This document shows positions 45,062 through 54,043 of a stretch of DNA of 64,000 bases, one piece after another (position 1 is the stretch's first letter; every line of letters begins with the position of its first letter). The translations under genes were made by a program, and so were the position numbers. Source of the DNA: CBDFKB01 sp965248715 (GTDB lineage Bacteria; Pseudomonadota; Alphaproteobacteria; Rhizobiales; Rhizobiaceae); NCBI GenBank assembly GCA_965248715.1, contig CBDFKB010000007.1, positions 620,001 through 684,000 of the forward strand. The letters are read 5' to 3'. Below the pieces are notes generated by a model. The model was not told the DNA's origin. It did no database searches and saw only the letters and a list, made by a program, of their open reading frames with translations.

Positions 45062-46369
45062 CTACAATATGAACCGGCTGAGATCTATATTCTTTGCTAA
45101 ATCGCCAATATTGTCGCGCACAAACCTGGCGTCGATCACTAAGGTTTCGCCCGAACGATCCGGGGCCTCGAAAGAAATTTCCTCCAGCACCTTTTCCATC
45201 ACCGTTTGTAGCCGGCGGGCGCCAATATTTTCAATCGCAGCATTAAGATCAACAGCGATACCGGCCAGTTCCTCGATCGCCTCGTCGGTGAAATCAAGCA
45301 CGATTTCCTCGGTCGCCAACAATGCTTTGTATTGTTTGATAAGTGCCGCTTCGGTCTCGGTCAAAATCCGCACAAAGTCGGACTTATCCAGCGCCCGCAG
45401 CTCGACCCGGATCGGCAACCTGCCCTGCAATTCGGGAAGCAGGTCAGAGGGCTTGGAGACGTGAAATGCGCCAGAGGCGATAAACAACACGTGATCGGTC
45501 TTCACCGGTCCATGTTTGGTGGAAACTGTCGTTCCCTCAACCAGCGGCAACAGGTCGCGCTGCACCCCTTCGCGTGATACGCTACCGCCGGCCATGCCAT
45601 CGCGCACCGCGATTTTGTCGATTTCGTCCAGGAACACAATGCCATTGTTTTCGACCGCGTAGATCGCGTCCTCAACCACCTGGTCCTGGTCGAGCATTTT
45701 GTCGGATTCATCAGCCACCAACAAATCGTATGATTCCACGACCGTGGTTTTGCGTTTTTTGGTGCGGCCGCCGAGCGCCTTGCCCAACATGTCGTTGAGG
45801 TTCAAGACCCCGACATTGGCGCCGGGCATGCCGGGAATTTCAAATCCGGGCATTCCGCCGCCACCATCAGTAATTTCGATCTCGATTTCTTTGTTGTCCA
45901 TTTCACCAGCCCGCAATTTCTTACGGAAGGAATCCCGGGTTGCCGGGCTTGCCGTATCGCCGACAAGCGCGTCGAGCACCCGCTCCTCGGCCGCTAAATG
46001 GGCCTTGGCCTGCACGCTTTCTCGTTTCTTGTCGCGCACCAGATTAATGCCGATCTCCACCAGGTCACGGACGATCTGCTCCACATCACGGCCAACATAG
46101 CCGACTTCGGTAAATTTGGTCGCCTCGATTTTGACGAACGGTGCCCCGGCGAGTTTTGCCAGCCGCCTAGCGATCTCGGTCTTGCCGACCCCGGTCGGTC
46201 CGATCATCAAGATGTTTTTCGGCAGCACCTCCTCTTTGATTGGTCCCACCAATTGTTGGCGCCGCCAGCGATTGCGCAACGCGATAGCCACCGATCGCTT
46301 GGCGGCATTTTGCCCGACGATAAAGCGGTCCAATTCGGAAACGATTTCCCGGGGTGAAAAATTGGTCAT
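45062..46369 (-). CDS. hslU: ATP-dependent protease ATPase subunit HslU
   Basis: 435 residues. Family start FSPREIVSELDRFIVGQNAAKRSVAIALRNRWRR, Walker A MIGPTGVGKTEIARRLAKLAG, ATKFTEVGYVGRDVEQIVRDL, a Gly/Met-rich I-domain, Walker B GIVFLDEIDKI, sensor and the terminal IDLSRFIL tail that docks into HslV. AAA+ unfoldase of the HslVU protease. Its ATG lies directly after the stop of a GNAT remnant, which itself overlaps hslV, so the three lie in one transcript. Confidence 0.97.
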   Translation of the reverse strand: MTNFSPREIVSELDRFIVGQNAAKRSVAIALRNRWRRQQLVGPIKEEVLPKNILMIGPTGVGKTEIARRLAKLAGAPFVKIEATKFTEVGYVGRDVEQIVRDLVEIGINLVRDKKRESVQAKAHLAAEERVLDALVGDTASPATRDSFRKKLRAGEMDNKEIEIEITDGGGGMPGFEIPGMPGANVGVLNLNDMLGKALGGRTKKRKTTVVESYDLLVADESDKMLDQDQVVEDAIYAVENNGIVFLDEIDKIAVRDGMAGGSVSREGVQRDLLPLVEGTTVSTKHGPVKTDHVLFIASGAFHVSKPSDLLPELQGRLPIRVELRALDKSDFVRILTETEAALIKQYKALLATEEIVLDFTDEAIEELAGIAVDLNAAIENIGARRLQTVMEKVLEEISFEAPDRSGETLVIDARFVRDNIGDLAKNIDLSRFIL

Positions 46370-46621
46370 TTATACCTTGCCTGGTTGGTTTGGGTCGAAT
46401 TGCATGATCAACGCGCAACCGGTGCGCCCTTCAAGCCATGGGATCGCGGCGAAGCCGGCTTTGCGATATGCGCGGACCGCACGAAAGTTTTGCTGGTTTG
46501 GGTCGATGATAATGTTGTGCAATCCTCGCCTGCCTAACATACCGGCAAACCGCCGCTCATCGGCTGTCACTGAACGAAAACCGATATCCGAGTGATTATG
46601 CTTCATCCAGCACTTCCACAA
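46370..46621 (-). pseudogene. Remnant of a GNAT acetyltransferase between hslV and hslU
   Basis: 83-codon frame overlapping the end of hslV and stopping one base before hslU. Its last 55 or so residues read GRRGLHNIIIDPNQQNFRAVRAYRKAGFAAIPWLEGRTGCALIMQFD, the C-terminal acetyl-CoA-binding and beta-strand region of GNAT enzymes. The first 100 or so residues of a GNAT domain are missing. Many Rhizobiales have a complete GNAT gene between hslV and hslU (from memory), so this looks like a deletion remnant. A short functional peptide is possible but unlikely. Confidence 0.7.
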
Positions 46622-47153
46622 TCACATTGGCGTTAGTGTAGACGCAGATCTCAGCAGCGATCTCCATCGAGCGCCGGGCAATTTCTTCGGCGGTTTTGTC
46701 GCTGTCGATCAGCGCCTTGGCGGCCGCCAGCGCATAATTGCCGCCGGAACCGATCGCCATCACCCCATGTTCAGGCTCCAACACGTCACCGGTGCCAGTT
46801 AATGCCAGGGATACATTGGCATCGGCCACCAGCATCATCGCTTCTAGCCGTCGCAAATAGCGGTCGGTGCGCCAATCTTTCGCCAATTCCACACAGGCTC
46901 TGGTCAGTTGCTGCGGATATTGCTCGAGTTTTGCCTCCAGGCGTTCGAACAAGGTAAAAGCATCCGCAGTTGCCCCGGCGAAACCGGCGATCACATTGCC
47001 CTCGCCGAGCCGGCGCACCTTGCGCGCATTGTGCTTGATAACCGTTTGACCGAGGGTAACCTGGCCGTCGCCGGCGATTACTGCCTTACCGTTTTTTCGC
47101 ACGCTGATGATGGTGGTCGCATATAATTGATTGGGGTCGTGTTGTCTGGGCAT
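46596..47153 (-). CDS. hslV: ATP-dependent protease peptidase subunit HslV
   Basis: 185 residues from ATG 47153; the frame is open for a further 75 codons upstream but the family begins here. After a short propeptide the catalytic Thr is in ATTIISVRKNGKAVIAGDGQVTLGQTVIKHNARKVRRL. GSGGNYALAAAKAL follows near the C-terminus. Proteasome-like peptidase that partners HslU. Divergent from hisB with 148 bases between. Confidence 0.96.
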   Translation of the reverse strand: MPRQHDPNQLYATTIISVRKNGKAVIAGDGQVTLGQTVIKHNARKVRRLGEGNVIAGFAGATADAFTLFERLEAKLEQYPQQLTRACVELAKDWRTDRYLRRLEAMMLVADANVSLALTGTGDVLEPEHGVMAIGSGGNYALAAAKALIDSDKTAEEIARRSMEIAAEICVYTNANVIVEVLDEA

Positions 47154-47301
47154 CGAGGCTTCTTTCGCGACTGTGGTTGCGCAACGGATGTCCTTATGTA
47201 TGCCATCATTGCCATTGTGCAATCCTGTAACCGATCGACAATTATGGCTTTGGCAATCTTGTTCTGGTACCAGACATTGAATTTTCCATCGGAAGCAAAC
47301 C

Positions 47302-47889
47302 ATGCGTAGCGCCAAGATCGACCGCACCACCAAGGAAACCGAAATCAATGTGTCGGTTAACCTTGATGGTACCGGCACCTACCAGATCGCCACCGGCATC
47401 GGGTTTTTTGACCATATGCTCGAACAATTGTCGCGCCACTCGCTGATCGATATTTCGATCAAGGCTACGGGTGATTTGCACATAGACGCCCATCACACGG
47501 TCGAAGACACTGGCATCGTGCTTGGCCAGGCGATTGCCAAAGCACTCGGAGAACGGCGCGGTATCACCCGCTATGCCTCGCTCGATTTGGCGATGGACGA
47601 AACCTTGACCCGGGCAGCGATCGATGTGTCCGGGCGGCCACATCTAGTATGGAACGTGGAATTTTCCCGCCACAAGGTGGGCGATTTCGATACTGAACTG
47701 TTTCACGAATTCTTCCAGGCGCTGGTCCAGCATGCCGGGTTGACCCTGCACGTGGAGACTTTGCACGGCACCAACAATCATCACATCGCCGAAACCTGTT
47801 TTAAGGCGGTAGCCCGTGTGTTGCGGGCGGCATTCGAGCTCGACCCGGGCCGGCCGGACCAAATTCCGTCCACCAAGGGCGTGCTTTGA
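47302..47889 (+). CDS. hisB: Imidazoleglycerol-phosphate dehydratase HisB
   Basis: 195 residues, monofunctional IGPD. Metal-binding motifs DLHIDAHHTVEDTGIVLGQAI and LHVETLHGTNNHHIAETCFKAVARVLRAA. Sixth step of histidine synthesis. First gene of hisB-DUF2628-hisH-hisA-hisF-hisE-coaA, the standard alphaproteobacterial his cluster next to hslVU. Confidence 0.97.
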   Translation: MRSAKIDRTTKETEINVSVNLDGTGTYQIATGIGFFDHMLEQLSRHSLIDISIKATGDLHIDAHHTVEDTGIVLGQAIAKALGERRGITRYASLDLAMDETLTRAAIDVSGRPHLVWNVEFSRHKVGDFDTELFHEFFQALVQHAGLTLHVETLHGTNNHHIAETCFKAVARVLRAAFELDPGRPDQIPSTKGVL

Positions 47890-47962
47890 ATAAAATGGTT
47901 TCGGCGCATTTGTCGCAAAATCATGTTTGTGCTTGTCTCCACCTTGGTTTACGTGAAGGGCT

Positions 47963-48481
47963 ATGGCAATTTTTCTCGTTTACCAACCACCGGCCGGCGT
48001 TGTCGGCCAAAATCCACTTGCGGTTCGTTTCGTGCGCGATGGCTTGGCGCCGCTAGCCTTGATCATGCCGGCAATCTGGCTTGCTTGGCACAAAATGTGG
48101 TGGTGGCTAGTGGTCTATTTGCTGATCGCGATCGCACTGGTATTGTTTCTCGATGGCCCTTTTGCAGCACTTGCTTATCCGCTCAGTTTGCTGCCTGGCA
48201 TCTATTTGTTGCTGGAAGGCAGCGCGCTGATCCAACGCCATATCGAGCATAACGGTTGGCGCTTGTCGGCAACACTCGAAGCACCAAACCAGGCAGCGGC
48301 AGAAGTGCGGTATTTTCACCAAGATGTTGATATTTGGGCCAATGGTGGATCGGCGATGCCGGCAAAACTCAGCACCCTCAGCAACCCGGTTCGGGCACCG
48401 GCATCTTTCCGCAGCCTGCCCATGCACCCGGCTGAAGCACCAATGTTGGGCTTTTCCTATGAACCGCAACAGCGCAACTGA
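47963..48481 (+). CDS. DUF2628 membrane protein
   Basis: 172 residues. Two or three hydrophobic segments (LALIMPAIWLAWHKMWWWLVVYLLIAIALVLFLDGPFAALAYPLSLLPGIYLLLEGS). Family members have a short N-terminus followed by FVRDGLAPLALIMPAIWLAWH-like sequence and lie between hisB and hisH in many Alphaproteobacteria. Function unknown. The gene keeps the operon spacing (73 bases after hisB, 11 before hisH). Confidence 0.85.
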   Translation: MAIFLVYQPPAGVVGQNPLAVRFVRDGLAPLALIMPAIWLAWHKMWWWLVVYLLIAIALVLFLDGPFAALAYPLSLLPGIYLLLEGSALIQRHIEHNGWRLSATLEAPNQAAAEVRYFHQDVDIWANGGSAMPAKLSTLSNPVRAPASFRSLPMHPAEAPMLGFSYEPQQRN

Positions 48482-48492
48482 GTACCAAGACC

Positions 48493-49143
48493 ATGCGGGT
48501 CGCGATCATTGACTATGGCTCCGGTAATTTGCGCTCGGCGCAAAAGGCGTTTGTGCGCGCCGACCGGGATGCCGGCACCAATTGTGATATTCAAATTACC
48601 GCCGACCCGGCGGTGGTAGCTTCAGCCGACCGCATCGTACTGCCGGGAGTTGGCGCCTTTGCTGATTGCCATGCCGGGCTGTTGGCGATCGACGGTATGC
48701 GCGATGCGCTGAACCAAACCGTGATTACCGCCGGGCGGCCGTTTCTCGGCATTTGCGTTGGAATGCAGTTGATGGCCGAACACGGGCACGAGCGGGTTAT
48801 TACGCCGGGTTTCGGCTGGATCGGCGGCGATGTTTTGATGATTGAGCCAGACCACCAGCATTTGCGCATTCCGCAGATCGGTTGGAACACCCTGGAGCGG
48901 GCCAAACCCCACCCCCTGCTCGCTGGCATTCACACCGGCAACCATGGCTGGCACGCATATTTCGTTCATTCCTATCATCTGGCGGCGGCAGACCACCAAG
49001 ACGTAATCGCCGAAACCGATTATGGCGGGCCGGTAACCGCCATGGTTGCCAAGGGCAATATCGCCGGTACCCAATTTCACCCGGAAAAAAGCCAAAAGCT
49101 TGGCCTGACCCTGATTGCCAATTTTCTCAAATGGCGGCCGTGA
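48493..49143 (+). CDS. hisH: Imidazole glycerol phosphate synthase, glutaminase subunit HisH
   Basis: 216 residues, class I glutamine amidotransferase. IDYGSGNLRSAQKAF at the start, LPGVGAFADCHAGL oxyanion strand, nucleophilic Cys in FLGICVGMQLMAEHG, and His/Glu in GTQFHPEKSQKLG. Provides ammonia to HisF. hisA begins one base after its stop. Confidence 0.97.
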   Translation: MRVAIIDYGSGNLRSAQKAFVRADRDAGTNCDIQITADPAVVASADRIVLPGVGAFADCHAGLLAIDGMRDALNQTVITAGRPFLGICVGMQLMAEHGHERVITPGFGWIGGDVLMIEPDHQHLRIPQIGWNTLERAKPHPLLAGIHTGNHGWHAYFVHSYHLAAADHQDVIAETDYGGPVTAMVAKGNIAGTQFHPEKSQKLGLTLIANFLKWRP

Positions 49144-49144
49144 A

Positions 49145-49894
49145 ATGATTCTATTTCCCGCCATTGATCTCAAAGACGGCCAATGTGTGCGTCTTAAGCT
49201 CGGCGATATGGATCGGGCCACGGTTTACAATTCGGACCCGGCAGCCCAGGCGCGGCAGTTTGAGCAACAGGGATTTTCCTGGCTGCATGTGGTCGACCTT
49301 GACGGCGCCTTTGCCGGCCGTTCGCAAAATGGCGGCGCGGTGGAAGCAATCTTGGCCGCCACCGGCAATCCGGTTCAACTCGGCGGCGGCATCCGCACCC
49401 TTGAAGATATCAGCTTTTGGCTCGACAAAGGCCTAGCCCGGGTAATCCTTGGCACGATCGCGGTACGTGACCCCGAACTGGTGCGCCGCGCCTGCGGTAA
49501 ATTTCCAGGCCGCATCGCCGTCGGCATCGATGCCCGAGGCGGCAAGGTGGCGGTCGAAGGTTGGGCCAAGGCAAGCGAATTGACCGCGATCGAGCTTGCT
49601 GGGCGCTTCGTCGATGCTGGGGTCGCCGCGATCATCTATACCGATATCGATCGCGATGGTGTGTTAAAGGGGATCAATTGGCAAACCACGTTGGAACTGG
49701 CAGCCGCGACACCAATTCCGGTGATTGCATCAGGCGGTCTTGCCTCGATGGACGATATTCACCGTTTGTGCGCCCCACAATGCACTGATCTCGCCGGCGC
49801 CATAACTGGCCGCGCGCTTTATGACGGGCGCATCGACCCGCACCAGGCGTTGGCGGTGCTGCAAAATGCTGGCGGTCGGGAATATATGCGATGA
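49145..49894 (+). CDS. hisA: ProFAR isomerase HisA
   Basis: 249 residues from ATG 49145, where the family start (ILFPAIDLKDGQCVRL) lies. TIM barrel with catalytic Asp in AIDLKDG and Asp in YTDIDRDG, plus the phosphate-binding VQLGGGIRTLEDI and ASGGLASMDDI. Isomerises ProFAR to PRFAR. Translationally close to hisH and hisF. Confidence 0.97.
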   Translation: MILFPAIDLKDGQCVRLKLGDMDRATVYNSDPAAQARQFEQQGFSWLHVVDLDGAFAGRSQNGGAVEAILAATGNPVQLGGGIRTLEDISFWLDKGLARVILGTIAVRDPELVRRACGKFPGRIAVGIDARGGKVAVEGWAKASELTAIELAGRFVDAGVAAIIYTDIDRDGVLKGINWQTTLELAAATPIPVIASGGLASMDDIHRLCAPQCTDLAGAITGRALYDGRIDPHQALAVLQNAGGREYMR

Positions 49895-49904
49895 TGGATC
49901 GAAC

Positions 49905-50678
49905 ATGCTGAAATCACGCATCATTCCCTGTCTCGACGTCAAGGACGGCCGGGTCGTCAAGGGGGTATCATTCGTCGATCTGGTCGATGCCGGCGATCCG
50001 GTCGAGGCGGCTATCGCCTATGATGCGGCCGGCGCCGATGAATTGTGCTTTCTCGATATCACCGCATCAGTGGAAGGGCGCGGCACCATCCTCGACGTGG
50101 TAGCGCGCACGGCTGAGCATTGTTTCATGCCGCTGACCGTCGGCGGCGGGGTCTCCTCGTTGCGCCACATTCGTGATCTGCTCAACGCCGGCGCCGACAA
50201 GGTATCGATCAACACTGCCGCTGTGCGCGATCCAAATTTTGTCGCCAAGGCGGCGGAGAAATTCGGCAGTCAATGCATCGTGGTGGCGATTGACGCCCGG
50301 CGGGTCGAGGATGCTAGGCCGTCAAGTTGGCAGATTTTTACCCATGGCGGCCGCGAACCGACCGGCATCGACGCGATCGAGTTCGCCAAGCAAATCACCG
50401 CACTTGGTGCAGGCGAAATTCTGTTGACCTCGATGAACCAGGATGGCCGAGGCTCCGGCTATGACATCGAATTGACCCGCGCGGTTGCCGACGCGGTACG
50501 GGTTCCGGTAATTGCGTCTGGCGGTGTCGGCACTTTGGATCATCTTGTCGAAGGGGTACGCGATGGCCATGCTTCGGCGGTACTGGCAGCCTCGATCTTC
50601 CACTTTGGGACCCATTCGATTATCGAAGCCAAACAACATATGCAGCAAGCTGGAATTCCGGTAAGGATGGATCGTTAA
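49905..50678 (+). CDS. hisF: Imidazole glycerol phosphate synthase, cyclase subunit HisF
   Basis: 257 residues from ATG 49905. TIM-barrel start LKSRIIPCLDVKDGRVVKGV (catalytic Asp), PLTVGGGVSSLRHIRDLLNAGADKVSINTAAV, and LLTSMNQDGRGSGYDIEL with the second Asp. Cyclises PRFAR with ammonia from HisH. Start site fixed by similarity; the frame is open 84 bases upstream within hisA. Confidence 0.97.
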   Translation: MLKSRIIPCLDVKDGRVVKGVSFVDLVDAGDPVEAAIAYDAAGADELCFLDITASVEGRGTILDVVARTAEHCFMPLTVGGGVSSLRHIRDLLNAGADKVSINTAAVRDPNFVAKAAEKFGSQCIVVAIDARRVEDARPSSWQIFTHGGREPTGIDAIEFAKQITALGAGEILLTSMNQDGRGSGYDIELTRAVADAVRVPVIASGGVGTLDHLVEGVRDGHASAVLAASIFHFGTHSIIEAKQHMQQAGIPVRMDR

Positions 50679-50717
50679 ACCGCCGATCTTGTAGCCATAC
50701 GGTTCTTTGGTGAGGAA

Positions 50718-51041
50718 ATGACCAATTTTGATCTTTCGAAGCTTGAGCAGATCATCGCCGAGCGGTCCAAGGCAACCGATGGCAGTTCCTACACCGCCGA
50801 ATTGATGGCCAAAGGCCGGGCTGAATGCGCTCGTAAACTGGGTGAGGAGGCGGTGGAGACGATTGTTGCCGCCCTGTCCGGTGATCAGCGACATCTTGTG
50901 TCCGAGAGCGCCGATTTGTTGTTTCACTTGCTGATATTGCTGCGGGTTTCAGAGGTCAGTCTGAACGAGGTTTATGCAGAACTAACAGCGCGTACCGCGC
51001 AAAGCGGGCTCACCGAAAAGGCTGGCCGGCGTGCCGGTTGA
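50718..51041 (+). CDS. hisE: Phosphoribosyl-ATP pyrophosphatase HisE
   Basis: 107 residues, all-alpha MazG-like hydrolase. Conserved ARKLGEEAVETIVAAL and LVSESADLLFHLLILLRV with the metal-binding Glu/Asp residues. Second step of histidine synthesis. Located after hisF as in other Alphaproteobacteria; coaA starts 24 bases later. Confidence 0.95.
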   Translation: MTNFDLSKLEQIIAERSKATDGSSYTAELMAKGRAECARKLGEEAVETIVAALSGDQRHLVSESADLLFHLLILLRVSEVSLNEVYAELTARTAQSGLTEKAGRRAG

Positions 51042-51065
51042 CCGTTGAGCGGGGCAGGCGACCCG

Positions 51066-52049
51066 ATGGACCAAAAAACACCAAAACAGGTCGAGGATGG
51101 CGCTTTTCCATCCCGCGAATTTTCGCCCTACCGGGTGTTTAGTGCCGCCGAATGGTCGAGATTTCGCGCTGACACACCCATGACATTGTCGGAAGACGAA
51201 GTGGTCAGGTTGCGTTCGCTCGGTGACCCGGTGTCACTGGAAGAAGTGCGGCGCATCTATTTGTCGCTTTCGCGATTGCTGTCGGCCCATGTTGAATCGA
51301 CCCAACAATTATTTCGTTTGCGCCAGCAATTCTTGAATGTGGATGGCTCCAAGACCCCGTTCATTATTGGCATTGCCGGCTCGGTCGCGGTCGGCAAATC
51401 GACCACCGCGCGGGTGTTGAAGGAATTGCTGCGCCGTTGGCCATCGAGCCCCAAGGTCGACCTGATCACCACCGACGGCTTCCTGCGCCCCAATGCCGAT
51501 CTGAAAGCGGGCCGCATGATGGAAAAAAAGGGCTTTCCGGAAAGTTATGATATTGGCGCCATCCTGCGCTTTTTGTCGGACATCAAAGCCGGCAAGGGCA
51601 AAGTCGAAGCGCCGGTCTATTCGCACTTTCATTATGATGTGGTGCCCGATAAATATGTCACAATCGACCGGCCGGATATTTTGATTTTCGAGGGCATTAA
51701 CGTTCTACAGGCTAGCGAATTACCGGCTAAAGGCGACACAGTGCCGTTCGTCTCGGATTTTTTCGATTTTTCGATCTATATTGATGCTGACAATGACGCG
51801 GTCGAGCGCTGGTATATCGAGCGGTTCATGCAATTGCGCAACACTGCATTTGCCGATCCAGAATCCTATTTCAACAATTATTCCCAATTGTCAGAACAAC
51901 AGGCCCTTTCGGTAGCCGGCAATCTTTGGCGCGGCATCAATTTGGTCAATTTGCGCGACAATATCCTGCCGACCCGTCCGCGTGCTGATCTGATCTTGCG
52001 CAAGGGGGAAAGCCATTTTATCGAGCAGGTTGCATTACGGAAATTGTAA
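51066..52049 (+). CDS. coaA: Type I pantothenate kinase CoaA
   Basis: 327 residues from ATG 51066. FSPYRVFSAAEWSRFR at the N-terminus, P-loop IIGIAGSVAVGKSTTARVLKELL, VDLITTDGFLRPNADL, and DFFDFSIYIDADNDAVERWYIERFMQLRNTAF. Phosphorylates pantothenate, the first step of CoA synthesis. Last gene of the his-cluster transcript. Confidence 0.96.
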   Translation: MDQKTPKQVEDGAFPSREFSPYRVFSAAEWSRFRADTPMTLSEDEVVRLRSLGDPVSLEEVRRIYLSLSRLLSAHVESTQQLFRLRQQFLNVDGSKTPFIIGIAGSVAVGKSTTARVLKELLRRWPSSPKVDLITTDGFLRPNADLKAGRMMEKKGFPESYDIGAILRFLSDIKAGKGKVEAPVYSHFHYDVVPDKYVTIDRPDILIFEGINVLQASELPAKGDTVPFVSDFFDFSIYIDADNDAVERWYIERFMQLRNTAFADPESYFNNYSQLSEQQALSVAGNLWRGINLVNLRDNILPTRPRADLILRKGESHFIEQVALRKL

Positions 52050-52144
52050 AATTGTTTGGCGGTTGCGCTTGTCCGATACGCAATCTTAACCTGCAACTGG
52101 CAAATTTTTCTCCATTCCGATGTCGGCTTCAAGTTTCGAGTTCT

Positions 52145-53080
52145 ATGGCTCAAGAACGAATTTCACTAATCGTGTTTACCACAGGTGCGCTAATTGCCGT
52201 GGCCGCACTTGCAGCGCTGAATTCGGTTGCGATTGACCATCGTTCATTTCTGCCTACCTATTATAATTCGGCAGGTTTCTTTGCAGTCGCTGCCTATTGT
52301 TTTTGGCGTGGAGAAACCGAAATCGGGCCGATTTGCGAGATCCTGGCCAGTGGCTTGCTTCTTACCGTTGCGGTTCTGATCGCTACCTATGTGGCAATGG
52401 CATTTGCCACACCAATTTCCGACCAACACCTAATCGCCCTTGACCAGGCACTTGGTTTTTCCTGGCCGGGGTTTATTGAAATCGTCGATCGGGCGCCGGT
52501 ATTGGCCAAGATTTTGGAATATGCCTATGCATCTTTCACCTTTCAACTGCCATTGATTCCGATCTTGTTGGTATTGGCTAAGCAGGCGCCGCGCGCCTGC
52601 GCCTTTGTTACCGGCTATGGGGTGCTATGCTTTTTCTCCGCCATGATCAGTGCATTTTATCCTGCCTACGGTGCATATTATGTATTCCAAATTGGCCAAT
52701 CCGACCTGACAAATATCAATGCCTATTTTGGCTTCGCATTTCTCGAACAGTTCAATGCGATCCGCGCCAATGATGGTTTCGTTGTCTCTTTGGACCGGGC
52801 CGCGGGAATTCTCACATTCCCTTCAGTTCATGCCGGTGTAGCGGGTTTGGCGATATGGGCCTGTTGGTATATCCGGTGGCTGCGTCATTCGATGCTGGTG
52901 CTCAATTTGTTGATGATTGTCGCGGCGATAAGCCATGGCAGCCATTATCTGGTCGACATCATTGCCGGTATCGGCGTTGCCGGACTTACCATCGTCTTGG
53001 TTGAGCATCATTTCCTCGATTGCTCGCGAAATCAGCCCGATCAGGTGCCCGTCTCGGGCCGATTATCTGCTTCGGCCTGA
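52145..53080 (+). CDS. PAP2-superfamily membrane phosphatase/transferase (Aur1/Ipt1-like)
   Basis: 311 residues from ATG 52145. About six membrane helices. The PAP2 catalytic motifs are visible late in the protein: FPSVHAGVAGLAIWACWY (motif 2, SxHxG) and SHGSHYLVDIIAGIGVAGL (motif 3 with the catalytic His). The spacing fits the inositolphosphotransferase-like branch (PAP2_3). It probably acts on a lipid phosphate or head group in the membrane; the substrate is unknown. Its last 40 bases overlap alkB, which is convergent. Confidence 0.85.
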   Translation: MAQERISLIVFTTGALIAVAALAALNSVAIDHRSFLPTYYNSAGFFAVAAYCFWRGETEIGPICEILASGLLLTVAVLIATYVAMAFATPISDQHLIALDQALGFSWPGFIEIVDRAPVLAKILEYAYASFTFQLPLIPILLVLAKQAPRACAFVTGYGVLCFFSAMISAFYPAYGAYYVFQIGQSDLTNINAYFGFAFLEQFNAIRANDGFVVSLDRAAGILTFPSVHAGVAGLAIWACWYIRWLRHSMLVLNLLMIVAAISHGSHYLVDIIAGIGVAGLTIVLVEHHFLDCSRNQPDQVPVSGRLSASA

Positions 53081-53721
53081 TTAGTTTTCACCACGTCACA
53101 GGTGACCCGCCGAAGGGTCAAATTGATGCGGCCACCATTGGCCAAAAGGGTGGAGGTGTCCGGATATATTCGGTCGATGCCGTGAAATGCCAACCTGGCC
53201 TCACCGCCGAGCACCACCACATCGCCGCTCATCAACCGGATCGACCGGGTCGGGTCCTTGCGCGCCGTGCCACCGACGCGGAACCGGCAGTCGTCACCAA
53301 GTGAAATTGAAACCACCGGCCAGGAAAAATCATATTCGTCCCGGTCCTGGTGCAGACCCATGCGCGCGGATGCGTCATAGTAATTGATCAAACAGGCTTC
53401 GGGGCACGGTTCCAACCCGGTAATCTGGTGCCAGATATTCACCAATTGGCGTGGGATCGGCGGCCATGGCTGGCCGGTGACCGGGTGATGCGGCTGATAG
53501 CGGTAGCCATTTTCCTTGTCGGTGACCCAGCCGAGTTCGCCAAAATTGCTCATCTTGACCCGCATCGGCCTTCCGCTTTTTGGCATCATCGGTGCGTATA
53601 ATGGCGCCGATCTTATCCCGTCACGCACGGTATCGATAATTGTCCGCTGCGCACCTAAATCCAGGTATTGTGGTAGATATCTTAACCCTTTTGGCAAAAA
53701 TTGTGGTTGGCGGTCGGTCAC
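53041..53721 (-). CDS. alkB: Alpha-ketoglutarate-dependent DNA repair dioxygenase AlkB
   Basis: 226 residues from GTG 53721, which has AGGGAA upstream; the open frame continues 59 codons further but without similarity. Fe(II) ligands: His and Asp in MGLHQDRDEYDFSWPVVSISLG and His in ARLAFHGIDRIYP; 2-oxoglutarate-binding Arg in RINLTLRRV. Removes methyl groups from 1-meA and 3-meC in DNA. Overlaps the 3' end of the PAP2 gene by 40 bases. Confidence 0.93.
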   Translation of the reverse strand: MTDRQPQFLPKGLRYLPQYLDLGAQRTIIDTVRDGIRSAPLYAPMMPKSGRPMRVKMSNFGELGWVTDKENGYRYQPHHPVTGQPWPPIPRQLVNIWHQITGLEPCPEACLINYYDASARMGLHQDRDEYDFSWPVVSISLGDDCRFRVGGTARKDPTRSIRLMSGDVVVLGGEARLAFHGIDRIYPDTSTLLANGGRINLTLRRVTCDVVKTNQAEADNRPETGT

Positions 53722-53832
53722 GTCCGGTTCCCTTGATATCTGGGGCTGATATTGGCAAGGGGGAAAACCGGGCCAAACTGGCAAAGTTGGCAAAAACCGT
53801 CGCCAGAATGCAAATTCCAGCCTTTTCCACCG

Positions 53833-53863
53833 CTTGCAGTCCCCAGTGCCACTTCTTATATAG
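53833..53863 (+). promoter_or_regulatory. RpoH (sigma-32)-type promoter of dnaK
   Basis: CTTG at 53833 and CTTATATAG at 53855-53863 are separated by 18 bases. This fits the alphaproteobacterial heat-shock consensus CTTG-N17/18-CYTATNT. It lies 180 bases before dnaK. The rest of 53722-54043 holds no gene I can support. Confidence 0.7.
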
Positions 53864-54043
53864 CTCGCAACAGCGCGGACGCCGAATATTTGATCCATTT
53901 ATGGTGCGATCCGCGTAAAACACAAATTGACCAACCAGGCAAATCAGATAAGGAGCCGGTCATAACCGCCGCGGCGCAAAAGCGCCAATGGCGAATGGAT
54001 GCCGAATGGGTCCGACCGGGTCGCTTGAAAGGAGAAACTGCCA

